Assembly (NCBI GenBank): GCA_027924585.1
Contig: BSBM01000151.1
Coordinates: 13,887,001 to 13,951,000, forward strand
DNA length: 64,000 nt
Source of the DNA: Larix kaempferi
Taxonomy: Eukaryota; Streptophyta; Pinopsida; Pinales; Pinaceae
Direction: 5' to 3'
Position 1 is the first letter of the stretch. Every line of letters begins with the position of its first letter. This document shows positions 47,433 through 60,971 of this stretch, in pieces. Under the pieces are notes generated by a model, which was not told the origin of the DNA, did not search any database, and worked only from the letters and a program-made list of their open reading frames with translations. The translations under genes were made by a program, and so were the position numbers.

Positions 47433-48617
47433 GTTAAAACTAAGTTGATGAATGTTTACTTTATGAATAATAGATTAATGTGGGAAATTTCATACCTATA
47501 AATTTATTTTATGATATTGATGTTAGTAATGCCTCCATTATTTATTAATATTAATTATTTTAACAATCAACATCAATTATGAACTAGAATTATAGCATAA
47601 GTGTCGTACAATTTGAGTTTTTTCAAATAAAAGAGGAAAGAGGAAAAACCAACTACACTGGTTATTGCAAGTGTTCATTATTTATTTGTGAAGTGTTTGA
47701 ACATGTTGGATTGAAAAAAGCATATTATTAATATTTATTAAAACACAGATTTATTATAATCTTTATATTATCATTAGTATTTATATATAGGGTGATTCCA
47801 TGAAGATGGGTAACTCTTTTTGGCCAAATATGATGGTAAAAACAGAAATTTTACCCATGTATTAAATTGAAGCCCTCAAAACTCATACTTGCCACATGAA
47901 TTTTGACATGCGGTTGAAAAACGAAATGTAGAGAATTATGTTGGATTTCCAATGATATATTTTTTTGAAATATACCAATGTCATATATCGTGTCGAATTT
48001 TCATTTAATGAAACTTGTGTACTTAAAAAATTTGAAGAGCAATTAACAAGTAGTCTGTTTGTATGCACAATAATTTAACGTTAAATAATAATTTTAAAAA
48101 ATGAAATATGTGAACATGATCTAGACAGAATGCACTAGGGCTTACGTATTTTTCTTTTAATTTTTCTTGAAAAATTATATTTATTATTATTTTTCGAAAC
48201 TGACCAATGAATATTTAAGTCGCATTTTGCACACGTGTGTGTGCATGAAATATTTTGATTTTTTACATAATTTGTAAAACTAAAAATACCATTTTAAAGA
48301 GGACGCGTTTATCTAGGGCTTGTGTATTTTTTCAAATTTTTTGGATGTGTATTTTGAATGTTGTGGATTTATCTTTGAGCTCAATCGAAGTTGTCGGCAA
48401 GGTTTTTTAGGGCAAGTTTTAGTAGAAATTTAAAAACAAAAGACACATGAAGATAAAAATTCGTAAATTTTATGTATCTAGATAGAGGATTCGTTGATGA
48501 ATCCAATGGTATCAAGTCCGCTCATTAATGAGCATTTAATGACATGGTTTAACTCTGTGGAAGGCAAACAAAACTTTCATTCTGTAGTGAAAAGGGCTCT
48601 CGGCCTATTTTTAAGCC

Positions 48618-48755
48618 CTCGATCGAGCTATTTGCTTGATCAAGGTATTTGAAATACCTCGATCGAGGGTTTAACATGACCTTGATCGAGGGTTTAACAA
48701 GACCTCGATCAAGGTATGTGCTCGATTGAGGGTATGTAAAATAAGCTCGATCGAG
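48618..48755. repeat. Cluster of seven CTCGATCGAG-type palindromes (copy 1)
   Basis: CTYGATYRAG occurs at 48618, 48635, 48658, 48681, 48704, 48721 and 48746. Four are perfect ten-base palindromes. Steps are 17, 23, 23, 23, 17 and 25 bp, close to two helix turns, and several are followed by GGGTTTAACA. Such spaced sites can be protein-binding sites, for example subterminal transposase sites, but no function is shown. Confidence 0.88.
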
Positions 48756-49640
48756 AGTTTGTCTGTGTAAAAAAAATATAAAAACAAACCTAGGCGAACC
48801 CGCGAAAGGAGCTGGAAACAACTAATGTTGCCAGCTACCCTTCCCTCGTAAAAATATCAACCAACCTGTATATATTCAACAAACAATTAATCAAAAACAA
48901 TAATTCAACTCATTGCTAGTTTTTTTTTCCATTAGAGATTTGTCATTTTGATCTTGTTGAATTAGAGTTTTGTCATTTGCATGTTGTTGAATTAGAGCTC
49001 GTTAGACATGTAAGATTTCTTTGTAGGCATATTTCATGATTTCATACTAACATATTGTTGTTTGTTATAACAATTTGAAGAAATTTTTGTTTGTTTTCAT
49101 TGTAGATTGATGGGGAATGAAAAAAAAGACAAAGAAAACATGCTAGACAACAAAATGACAATGAAGAGCGTATATTTATGTATAAAAACAAAATTCATAA
49201 TGACTTGACTCATGAATTATTATTGGTGTAGTCTAAAAATTCTACGATTTGAGTTGAAATAGACTCGATTTTTTCGGGCACAATTTTGAAAAAAAACCAG
49301 CCGTAATTTTTCAAAATCTAGTCTACAACTATCAAATTCTAGAATTTTGGGTGCCCCAGGGGTTTTTGAGGGCGATGAATCCATTTATACCATCAAATAT
49401 CCCAATAAAACACAACTAAATTTAGATTTTGCAAAATTAAAAAACGTTGGATTTCAGCTAAAAATGACCATCTGATCCAAATCGTCATATTTTTAGAAAA
49501 CTCCATTATTAATAAATTGTGTAAGAAATTTCTTACGTAATATTAAGTTATTTAATAACATATTAATATTGTGTTTGTGATTATTATTAATTTTTTTAAT
49601 AATTACACTAAGTGTTACTACTTTGTGATTGATTTTTAGG

Positions 49641-49751
49641 ATTAAGCTGTGTGAATTTTTTCACACCACAATGCATTTTTCATGGTTCTCCTGATGATGG
49701 GAGGAGTGTCCACTAGAAACATTGGTCTGAAAACCTTTCACAAAGCTTAAT
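49641..49751 (+). ncRNA. Foldback with degenerate hammerhead-ribozyme-like core (copy 1)
   Basis: ATTAAGCTGTGTGAA (49641-49655) pairs with TTCACAAAGCTTAAT (49737-49751), 14 of 15 bases. Inside are CTGATGA (49691-49697), GAAAC (49716-49720) and GTC (49725-49727) in hammerhead order, with a helix-I-like pairing of GGTTCTC (49684-49690) with GAAAACC (49729-49735). Helix II (TGG...CCA) is poor and off register, and helix III is almost absent. A separate hairpin GTGTGAATTTTTTCACAC lies at 49649-49666. Hammerheads are known in retrozymes and Penelope-like elements. This may be a decayed one or a chance likeness. Confidence 0.3.
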
Positions 49752-50144
49752 CTAGAAAATAAATAGATTGTATATTAAATCAGGAATTACTTAATTTGAT
49801 TATGCACATTTGATATAGTGAGATGGTAGGTTGATATAAAAAACACATTGAAAAGTTAAATATCGTTCAATGGTGTTATGTAATTTGTATAAAGTATCGT
49901 CACATGAATTAACATTGAAGTTGAACCAAAATTTTCATATATGTAGTAAATAATATAAAATTTCTCAAAAAATAACTTGAAGAGAATATTTAATACACTA
50001 CAAACATTGAAAAGTGTTTCCTCATGTATATTAATAAGTCATTCAAAGAACAAAATTACATCCATGAATCATCTGCACCTAATGTCATTATATTCGTGGA
50101 AATAGATCAAGTACAGGTTCTACACCACATTTATTTATCTTGGT

Positions 50145-51593
50145 CTTCCTGCAATCTCTTTTCTTTAGCATCCATGCCCAAACTATGGTATTAATTCAAA
50201 TAGATCCAAGTTCTATGTCATGAGGATTTGGTACCCAATATTGTTCTAAAAATTTTCCCTTATATTTCCCTGAACTAGGCTTTCAACAATCAAAATTTAC
50301 ATGAAGAGTGTCACTTCCATCATCCTGGAAGATGTCTGAGGTGGATTTTTCCATCCAAATCATCTCTCCTTCATCCTCATTTCTTGATATAACTAGCAAC
50401 ATATTTCCTTTCTAAACGCCGTTCATAGGATTGAATGTTGGATTTGGCTTATTGAACTTGGGTCCAACATATACTGGTTCATTTGTCACATTATCAAAAT
50501 CCCCATCCATAATACTTGACATTGCATGGAGTGCATTACGATTAGCATTTACCTTTTTCCTTGTCTTGGGCCAAAAATACTAAGAAGAAGAATCACTTCC
50601 ATCCATTGTTGTATGATCATTGTAGATTTCATCTAATGCATCAAGAACTCTTTTCCAATACTCTACTTTTTTATTTCATTCCTTTGTAACAATTGGTGAA
50701 TTCTCATTTCCAATAGTCTCTTTCCACATTTTTATGTATGATGTTATTCCTTCATTTAGTTATTTTAAATGAACATCATTTTATTTGGGACCTAAGACAA
50801 ATGGCTTCCCTGTGGGATATATAGGTCGACCTTCATCATATATATGCCACAACTCAACTGGTTCTGACCATTCAATGTTCTTGACAGATTCTTTATACCT
50901 CATAACTAGAACATCATTGAGTACAAGAAATTGGAAGTGCTGGACATTAAGATTTCCAACTAGTGCATTTTTTCCCTCCTTTATGTATCCTTTAAGAAAA
51001 AATTTGAAGTCGTAAACTTTGTCAACAAGTGTAGGTGGAAACACTTGTTTTTCTTCGATTGTGCGATATGTATCCATCATTTCAGGTAAAGAATATATAT
51101 ATTTAATTTTCAAGTTGGAAGAATTTCTTCCATAGGTTCCATCTATGTCTTTATGGGTGTTCTCGACAAGCAAGAACCCAACCTCAATAGTGATGAAGAC
51201 ACCAAGTGCAGTTAATAGTGATAGAAACATGAAAACATAACGATTCTTATTATCACTAGTTGCATTGTCCAGCTGTAACAACAATTGTGGAGGAAGAGAC
51301 CTTTAAAATCAACATTCTGATTTGTTTATCTTCCATAAGATAGAAAAGCATGTGTACACTCTACATTTTGACTAAATATAGGTTTCAAGTAATGCATTTG
51401 AAAGTGGGTTTCTTGAACTTCCACTCTCATAAAGTATATCACCATACATATCAAGGTGTGGGTGCTCAAGGTCCCTCAAGCACTTTGCAAGATATGTAAT
51501 GGTAAATTGTGATCCCATGTATACAAATGGTAGGGAGAAATGACCAAAACTTCCTGTGTTATGCTCATGTGTTAGGTACCTATCAACGACCAA
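50145..51593 (-). pseudogene. DDE-transposase-like (DUF7869-like) pseudogene, copy 1
   Basis: The minus-strand frame 51284-50781 (167 codons) contains LLQLDNATSDNKNRYVFMFL, then LLTALGVF, VGFLLV and HKDIDGTYG. The spaced set LDN...NKNRY...GHTHEDID is, as I recall it, the signature of the DUF7869 family of plant, algal and animal repeat proteins, thought to be DNA-transposase catalytic domains. Here H-T-H-E-D-I-D is changed to NTHKDID. The same frame holds an upstream piece (51593-51372) and, after stops, a tail down to about 50200 (KKVEYWKRVLDALDEIY). It is broken by many stops and inactive. No terminal inverted repeats were found. Confidence 0.6.
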
Positions 51594-52061
51594 TCCATGT
51601 CTATTCCCGTAATAGATTTTTATTTGAGATGTAATATTGGGATTAAAGTCTTTGTTTTGTCCATTTTATCATGGATAATGCTCAAGTATTCCTTTGGAAA
51701 CTGCTATGACATAATTTTGTGGGCATAGTAGCAATATCTTCCACACATAACAATCTTGTTATGTCTGTTTACTCTACCTCGTCCCTTTTCTTCCAGCTCT
51801 TTTGTAGTCCCTGACTTCATCTGTGCTTTCAACATGATGTACATTCACTACATTACTGAAGTTGGTGTTCTTTGAGATTTCCACATCTCAAAAATGAGTA
51901 TTCCAAATCTTACTCATTGTTGGTTGTGATATTGATGGATAATTGAGCTTTTGAAGAGCCACAATGATCTCTTTTAACAAACAAATTTAGGTGTAAGTTG
52001 AAGGCAACAATCTTAAAGGAGAAAAAATTCCACCTTCTTCAACTTGACATGTTTGGTTTGG
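51594..52061. other. Right end of the unit, decayed coding-like sequence
   Basis: On the minus strand this lies upstream of the transposase-like piece and has only broken peptide fragments (for example LEYSFLRCGNLKEHQ). It recurs at 56283-56750 and 60972-61439. It may be the N-terminal half of the same gene; the right flank after 61439 does not continue it. Confidence 0.4.
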
Positions 52062-53306
52062 TAAATTATGAATTATAATAGAAACATAATTTATTATTAT
52101 TATTGTTGGTGGTGGTGGTGTGTTAAAACTAAGTTGATGAATGTTTACTTTATGAATAATAGATTAATGTGGGAAATTTCATACCTATAAATTTATTTTA
52201 TGATATTGATGTTAGTAATGCCTCCATTATTTATTAATATTAATTATTTTAACAATCAACATCAATTATGAACTAGAATTATAGCATAAGTGTCGTACAA
52301 TTTGAGTTTTTTCAAATAAAAGAGGAAAGAGGAAAAACCAACTACACTGGTTATTGCAAGTGTTCATTATTTATTTGTGAAGTGTTTGAACATGTTGGAT
52401 TGAAAAAAGCATATTATTAATATTTATTAAAACACAGATTTATTATAATCTTTATATTATCATTAGTATTTATATATAGGGTGATTCCATGAAGATGGGT
52501 AACTCTTTTTGGCCAAATATGATGGTAAAAACAGAAATTTTACCCATGTATTAAATTGAAGCCCTCAAAACTCATACTTGCCACATGAATTTTGACATGC
52601 GGTTGAAAAACGAAATGTAGAGAATTATGTTGGATTTCCAATGATATATTTTTTTGAAATATACCAATGTCATATATCGTGTCGAATTTTCATTTAATGA
52701 AACTTGTGTACTTAAAAAATTTGAAGAGCAATTAACAAGTAGTCTGTTTGTATGCACAATAATTTAACGTTAAATAATAATTTTAAAAAATGAAATATGT
52801 GAACATGATCTAGACAGAATGCACTAGGGCTTACGTATTTTTCTTTTAATTTTTCTTGAAAAATTATATTTATTATTATTTTTCGAAACTGACCAATGAA
52901 TATTTAAGTCGCATTTTGCACACGTGTGTGTGCATGAAATATTTTGATTTTTTACATAATTTGTAAAACTAAAAATACCATTTTAAAGAGGACGCGTTTA
53001 TCTAGGGCTTGTGTATTTTTTCAAATTTTTTGGATGTGTATTTTGAATGTTGTGGATTTATCTTTGAGCTCAATCGAAGTTGTCGGCAAGGTTTTTTAGG
53101 GCAAGTTTTAGTAGAAATTTAAAAACAAAAGACACATGAAGATAAAAATTCGTAAATTTTATGTATCTAGATAGAGGATTCGTTGATGAATCCAATGGTA
53201 TCAAGTCCGCTCATTAATGAGCATTTAATGACATGGTTTAACTCTGTGGAAGGCAAACAAAACTTTCATTCTGTAGTGAAAAGGGCTCTCGGCCTATTTT
53301 TAAGCC

Positions 53307-53444
53307 CTCGATCGAGCTATTTGCTTGATCAAGGTATTTGAAATACCTCGATCGAGGGTTTAACATGACCTTGATCGAGGGTTTAACAAGACCTCGATCA
53401 AGGTATGTGCTCGATTGAGGGTATGTAAAATAAGCTCGATCGAG
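53307..53444. repeat. Palindrome cluster (copy 2)
   Basis: Same seven sites as at 48618-48755, shifted by 4,689 bp, with no difference seen. Confidence 0.88.
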
Positions 53445-54329
53445 AGTTTGTCTGTGTAAAAAAAATATAAAAACAAACCTAGGCGAACCCGCGAAAGGAG
53501 CTGGAAACAACTAATGTTGCCAGCTACCCTTCCCTCGTAAAAATATCAACCAACCTGTATATATTCAACAAACAATTAATCAAAAACAATAATTCAACTC
53601 ATTGCTAGTTTTTTTTTCCATTAGAGATTTGTCATTTTGATCTTGTTGAATTAGAGTTTTGTCATTTGCATGTTGTTGAATTAGAGCTCGTTAGACATGT
53701 AAGATTTCTTTGTAGGCATATTTCATGATTTCATACTAACATATTGTTGTTTGTTATAACAATTTGAAGAAATTTTTGTTTGTTTTCATTGTAGATTGAT
53801 GGGGAATGAAAAAAAAGACAAAGAAAACATGCTAGACAACAAAATGACAATGAAGAGCGTATATTTATGTATAAAAACAAAATTCATAATGACTTGACTC
53901 ATGAATTATTATTGGTGTAGTCTAAAAATTCTACGATTTGAGTTGAAATAGACTCGATTTTTTCGGGCACAATTTTGAAAAAAAACCAGCCGTAATTTTT
54001 CAAAATCTAGTCTACAACTATCAAATTCTAGAATTTTGGGTGCCCCAGGGGTTTTTGAGGGCGATGAATCCATTTATACCATCAAATATCCCAATAAAAC
54101 ACAACTAAATTTAGATTTTGCAAAATTAAAAAACGTTGGATTTCAGCTAAAAATGACCATCTGATCCAAATCGTCATATTTTTAGAAAACTCCATTATTA
54201 ATAAATTGTGTAAGAAATTTCTTACGTAATATTAAGTTATTTAATAACATATTAATATTGTGTTTGTGATTATTATTAATTTTTTTAATAATTACACTAA
54301 GTGTTACTACTTTGTGATTGATTTTTAGG

Positions 54330-54440
54330 ATTAAGCTGTGTGAATTTTTTCACACCACAATGCATTTTTCATGGTTCTCCTGATGATGGGAGGAGTGTCC
54401 ACTAGAAACATTGGTCTGAAAACCTTTCACAAAGCTTAAT
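54330..54440 (+). ncRNA. Hammerhead-like foldback (copy 2)
   Basis: Identical to 49641-49751. Confidence 0.3.
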
Positions 54441-54833
54441 CTAGAAAATAAATAGATTGTATATTAAATCAGGAATTACTTAATTTGATTATGCACATTT
54501 GATATAGTGAGATGGTAGGTTGATATAAAAAACACATTGAAAAGTTAAATATCGTTCAATGGTGTTATGTAATTTGTATAAAGTATCGTCACATGAATTA
54601 ACATTGAAGTTGAACCAAAATTTTCATATATGTAGTAAATAATATAAAATTTCTCAAAAAATAACTTGAAGAGAATATTTAATACACTACAAACATTGAA
54701 AAGTGTTTCCTCATGTATATTAATAAGTCATTCAAAGAACAAAATTACATCCATGAATCATCTGCACCTAATGTCATTATATTCGTGGAAATAGATCAAG
54801 TACAGGTTCTACACCACATTTATTTATCTTGGT

Positions 54834-56282
54834 CTTCCTGCAATCTCTTTTCTTTAGCATCCATGCCCAAACTATGGTATTAATTCAAATAGATCCAAGT
54901 TCTATGTCATGAGGATTTGGTACCCAATATTGTTCTAAAAATTTTCCCTTATATTTCCCTGAACTAGGCTTTCAACAATCAAAATTTACATGAAGAGTGT
55001 CACTTCCATCATCCTGGAAGATGTCTGAGGTGGATTTTTCCATCCAAATCATCTCTCCTTCATCCTCATTTCTTGATATAACTAGCAACATATTTCCTTT
55101 CTAAACGCCGTTCATAGGATTGAATGTTGGATTTGGCTTATTGAACTTGGGTCCAACATATACTGGTTCATTTGTCACATTATCAAAATCCCCATCCATA
55201 ATACTTGACATTGCATGGAGTGCATTACGATTAGCATTTACCTTTTTCCTTGTCTTGGGCCAAAAATACTAAGAAGAAGAATCACTTCCATCCATTGTTG
55301 TATGATCATTGTAGATTTCATCTAATGCATCAAGAACTCTTTTCCAATACTCTACTTTTTTATTTCATTCCTTTGTAACAATTGGTGAATTCTCATTTCC
55401 AATAGTCTCTTTCCACATTTTTATGTATGATGTTATTCCTTCATTTAGTTATTTTAAATGAACATCATTTTATTTGGGACCTAAGACAAATGGCTTCCCT
55501 GTGGGATATATAGGTCGACCTTCATCATATATATGCCACAACTCAACTGGTTCTGACCATTCAATGTTCTTGACAGATTCTTTATACCTCATAACTAGAA
55601 CATCATTGAGTACAAGAAATTGGAAGTGCTGGACATTAAGATTTCCAACTAGTGCATTTTTTCCCTCCTTTATGTATCCTTTAAGAAAAAATTTGAAGTC
55701 GTAAACTTTGTCAACAAGTGTAGGTGGAAACACTTGTTTTTCTTCGATTGTGCGATATGTATCCATCATTTCAGGTAAAGAATATATATATTTAATTTTC
55801 AAGTTGGAAGAATTTCTTCCATAGGTTCCATCTATGTCTTTATGGGTGTTCTCGACAAGCAAGAACCCAACCTCAATAGTGATGAAGACACCAAGTGCAG
55901 TTAATAGTGATAGAAACATGAAAACATAACGATTCTTATTATCACTAGTTGCATTGTCCAGCTGTAACAACAATTGTGGAGGAAGAGACCTTTAAAATCA
56001 ACATTCTGATTTGTTTATCTTCCATAAGATAGAAAAGCATGTGTACACTCTACATTTTGACTAAATATAGGTTTCAAGTAATGCATTTGAAAGTGGGTTT
56101 CTTGAACTTCCACTCTCATAAAGTATATCACCATACATATCAAGGTGTGGGTGCTCAAGGTCCCTCAAGCACTTTGCAAGATATGTAATGGTAAATTGTG
56201 ATCCCATGTATACAAATGGTAGGGAGAAATGACCAAAACTTCCTGTGTTATGCTCATGTGTTAGGTACCTATCAACGACCAA
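54834..56282 (-). pseudogene. DDE-transposase-like pseudogene, copy 2
   Basis: Identical to 50145-51593, with the same stops. The main open piece is 55973-55470. Confidence 0.6.
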
Positions 56283-57995
56283 TCCATGTCTATTCCCGTA
56301 ATAGATTTTTATTTGAGATGTAATATTGGGATTAAAGTCTTTGTTTTGTCCATTTTATCATGGATAATGCTCAAGTATTCCTTTGGAAACTGCTATGACA
56401 TAATTTTGTGGGCATAGTAGCAATATCTTCCACACATAACAATCTTGTTATGTCTGTTTACTCTACCTCGTCCCTTTTCTTCCAGCTCTTTTGTAGTCCC
56501 TGACTTCATCTGTGCTTTCAACATGATGTACATTCACTACATTACTGAAGTTGGTGTTCTTTGAGATTTCCACATCTCAAAAATGAGTATTCCAAATCTT
56601 ACTCATTGTTGGTTGTGATATTGATGGATAATTGAGCTTTTGAAGAGCCACAATGATCTCTTTTAACAAACAAATTTAGGTGTAAGTTGAAGGCAACAAT
56701 CTTAAAGGAGAAAAAATTCCACCTTCTTCAACTTGACATGTTTGGTTTGGTAAATTATGAATTATAATAGAAACATAATTTATTATTATTATTGTTGGTG
56801 GTGGTGGTGTGTTAAAACTAAGTTGATGAATGTTTACTTTATGAATAATAGATTAATGTGGGAAATTTCATACCTATAAATTTATTTTATGATATTGATG
56901 TTAGTAATGCCTCCATTATTTATTAATATTAATTATTTTAACAATCAACATCAATTATGAACTAGAATTATAGCATAAGTGTCGTACAATTTGAGTTTTT
57001 TCAAATAAAAGAGGAAAGAGGAAAAACCAACTACACTGGTTATTGCAAGTGTTCATTATTTATTTGTGAAGTGTTTGAACATGTTGGATTGAAAAAAGCA
57101 TATTATTAATATTTATTAAAACACAGATTTATTATAATCTTTATATTATCATTAGTATTTATATATAGGGTGATTCCATGAAGATGGGTAACTCTTTTTG
57201 GCCAAATATGATGGTAAAAACAGAAATTTTACCCATGTATTAAATTGAAGCCCTCAAAACTCATACTTGCCACATGAATTTTGACATGCGGTTGAAAAAC
57301 GAAATGTAGAGAATTATGTTGGATTTCCAATGATATATTTTTTTGAAATATACCAATGTCATATATCGTGTCGAATTTTCATTTAATGAAACTTGTGTAC
57401 TTAAAAAATTTGAAGAGCAATTAACAAGTAGTCTGTTTGTATGCACAATAATTTAACGTTAAATAATAATTTTAAAAAATGAAATATGTGAACATGATCT
57501 AGACAGAATGCACTAGGGCTTACGTATTTTTCTTTTAATTTTTCTTGAAAAATTATATTTATTATTATTTTTCGAAACTGACCAATGAATATTTAAGTCG
57601 CATTTTGCACACGTGTGTGTGCATGAAATATTTTGATTTTTTACATAATTTGTAAAACTAAAAATACCATTTTAAAGAGGACGCGTTTATCTAGGGCTTG
57701 TGTATTTTTTCAAATTTTTTGGATGTGTATTTTGAATGTTGTGGATTTATCTTTGAGCTCAATCGAAGTTGTCGGCAAGGTTTTTTAGGGCAAGTTTTAG
57801 TAGAAATTTAAAAACAAAAGACACATGAAGATAAAAATTCGTAAATTTTATGTATCTAGATAGAGGATTCGTTGATGAATCCAATGGTATCAAGTCCGCT
57901 CATTAATGAGCATTTAATGACATGGTTTAACTCTGTGGAAGGCAAACAAAACTTTCATTCTGTAGTGAAAAGGGCTCTCGGCCTATTTTTAAGCC

Positions 57996-58133
57996 CTCGA
58001 TCGAGCTATTTGCTTGATCAAGGTATTTGAAATACCTCGATCGAGGGTTTAACATGACCTTGATCGAGGGTTTAACAAGACCTCGATCAAGGTATGTGCT
58101 CGATTGAGGGTATGTAAAATAAGCTCGATCGAG
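57996..58133. repeat. Palindrome cluster (copy 3)
   Basis: Same seven sites again, shifted by 9,378 bp. Confidence 0.88.
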
Positions 58134-59018
58134 AGTTTGTCTGTGTAAAAAAAATATAAAAACAAACCTAGGCGAACCCGCGAAAGGAGCTGGAAACAAC
58201 TAATGTTGCCAGCTACCCTTCCCTCGTAAAAATATCAACCAACCTGTATATATTCAACAAACAATTAATCAAAAACAATAATTCAACTCATTGCTAGTTT
58301 TTTTTTCCATTAGAGATTTGTCATTTTGATCTTGTTGAATTAGAGTTTTGTCATTTGCATGTTGTTGAATTAGAGCTCGTTAGACATGTAAGATTTCTTT
58401 GTAGGCATATTTCATGATTTCATACTAACATATTGTTGTTTGTTATAACAATTTGAAGAAATTTTTGTTTGTTTTCATTGTAGATTGATGGGGAATGAAA
58501 AAAAAGACAAAGAAAACATGCTAGACAACAAAATGACAATGAAGAGCGTATATTTATGTATAAAAACAAAATTCATAATGACTTGACTCATGAATTATTA
58601 TTGGTGTAGTCTAAAAATTCTACGATTTGAGTTGAAATAGACTCGATTTTTTCGGGCACAATTTTGAAAAAAAACCAGCCGTAATTTTTCAAAATCTAGT
58701 CTACAACTATCAAATTCTAGAATTTTGGGTGCCCCAGGGGTTTTTGAGGGCGATGAATCCATTTATACCATCAAATATCCCAATAAAACACAACTAAATT
58801 TAGATTTTGCAAAATTAAAAAACGTTGGATTTCAGCTAAAAATGACCATCTGATCCAAATCGTCATATTTTTAGAAAACTCCATTATTAATAAATTGTGT
58901 AAGAAATTTCTTACGTAATATTAAGTTATTTAATAACATATTAATATTGTGTTTGTGATTATTATTAATTTTTTTAATAATTACACTAAGTGTTACTACT
59001 TTGTGATTGATTTTTAGG

Positions 59019-59129
59019 ATTAAGCTGTGTGAATTTTTTCACACCACAATGCATTTTTCATGGTTCTCCTGATGATGGGAGGAGTGTCCACTAGAAACAT
59101 TGGTCTGAAAACCTTTCACAAAGCTTAAT
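59019..59129 (+). ncRNA. Hammerhead-like foldback (copy 3)
   Basis: Identical to 49641-49751. Confidence 0.3.
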
Positions 59130-59522
59130 CTAGAAAATAAATAGATTGTATATTAAATCAGGAATTACTTAATTTGATTATGCACATTTGATATAGTGAG
59201 ATGGTAGGTTGATATAAAAAACACATTGAAAAGTTAAATATCGTTCAATGGTGTTATGTAATTTGTATAAAGTATCGTCACATGAATTAACATTGAAGTT
59301 GAACCAAAATTTTCATATATGTAGTAAATAATATAAAATTTCTCAAAAAATAACTTGAAGAGAATATTTAATACACTACAAACATTGAAAAGTGTTTCCT
59401 CATGTATATTAATAAGTCATTCAAAGAACAAAATTACATCCATGAATCATCTGCACCTAATGTCATTATATTCGTGGAAATAGATCAAGTACAGGTTCTA
59501 CACCACATTTATTTATCTTGGT

Positions 59523-60971
59523 CTTCCTGCAATCTCTTTTCTTTAGCATCCATGCCCAAACTATGGTATTAATTCAAATAGATCCAAGTTCTATGTCATG
59601 AGGATTTGGTACCCAATATTGTTCTAAAAATTTTCCCTTATATTTCCCTGAACTAGGCTTTCAACAATCAAAATTTACATGAAGAGTGTCACTTCCATCA
59701 TCCTGGAAGATGTCTGAGGTGGATTTTTCCATCCAAATCATCTCTCCTTCATCCTCATTTCTTGATATAACTAGCAACATATTTCCTTTCTAAACGCCGT
59801 TCATAGGATTGAATGTTGGATTTGGCTTATTGAACTTGGGTCCAACATATACTGGTTCATTTGTCACATTATCAAAATCCCCATCCATAATACTTGACAT
59901 TGCATGGAGTGCATTACGATTAGCATTTACCTTTTTCCTTGTCTTGGGCCAAAAATACTAAGAAGAAGAATCACTTCCATCCATTGTTGTATGATCATTG
60001 TAGATTTCATCTAATGCATCAAGAACTCTTTTCCAATACTCTACTTTTTTATTTCATTCCTTTGTAACAATTGGTGAATTCTCATTTCCAATAGTCTCTT
60101 TCCACATTTTTATGTATGATGTTATTCCTTCATTTAGTTATTTTAAATGAACATCATTTTATTTGGGACCTAAGACAAATGGCTTCCCTGTGGGATATAT
60201 AGGTCGACCTTCATCATATATATGCCACAACTCAACTGGTTCTGACCATTCAATGTTCTTGACAGATTCTTTATACCTCATAACTAGAACATCATTGAGT
60301 ACAAGAAATTGGAAGTGCTGGACATTAAGATTTCCAACTAGTGCATTTTTTCCCTCCTTTATGTATCCTTTAAGAAAAAATTTGAAGTCGTAAACTTTGT
60401 CAACAAGTGTAGGTGGAAACACTTGTTTTTCTTCGATTGTGCGATATGTATCCATCATTTCAGGTAAAGAATATATATATTTAATTTTCAAGTTGGAAGA
60501 ATTTCTTCCATAGGTTCCATCTATGTCTTTATGGGTGTTCTCGACAAGCAAGAACCCAACCTCAATAGTGATGAAGACACCAAGTGCAGTTAATAGTGAT
60601 AGAAACATGAAAACATAACGATTCTTATTATCACTAGTTGCATTGTCCAGCTGTAACAACAATTGTGGAGGAAGAGACCTTTAAAATCAACATTCTGATT
60701 TGTTTATCTTCCATAAGATAGAAAAGCATGTGTACACTCTACATTTTGACTAAATATAGGTTTCAAGTAATGCATTTGAAAGTGGGTTTCTTGAACTTCC
60801 ACTCTCATAAAGTATATCACCATACATATCAAGGTGTGGGTGCTCAAGGTCCCTCAAGCACTTTGCAAGATATGTAATGGTAAATTGTGATCCCATGTAT
60901 ACAAATGGTAGGGAGAAATGACCAAAACTTCCTGTGTTATGCTCATGTGTTAGGTACCTATCAACGACCAA
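59523..60971 (-). pseudogene. DDE-transposase-like pseudogene, copy 3
   Basis: Identical to 50145-51593. The main open piece is 60662-60159. Confidence 0.6.

Larger units (their letters stand above)
47373..50140. other. Non-coding left 2.8 kb of the unit
   Basis: No gene is supported here or in the equivalent parts at 52062-54829 and 56751-59518. A plus-strand exon-like spot at 49105-49230 follows TTTTCATTGTAG (acceptor-like) and gives a Lys/Arg/Gln-rich peptide (KRQRKHARQQNDNEERI) in one frame. It is too short to assign. The frames at 47883-48068 and 48549-48821 (minus) look fortuitous. Confidence 0.4.

Noticed and set aside
48549-48821. 90-codon minus-strand frame in the repeated unit
   Set aside because: It runs through the palindrome cluster and has no protein signature; openness comes from the repeat.
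50785-51015. 76-codon plus-strand frame in the repeated unit
   Set aside because: It is the shadow of the transposase-like minus-strand frame.
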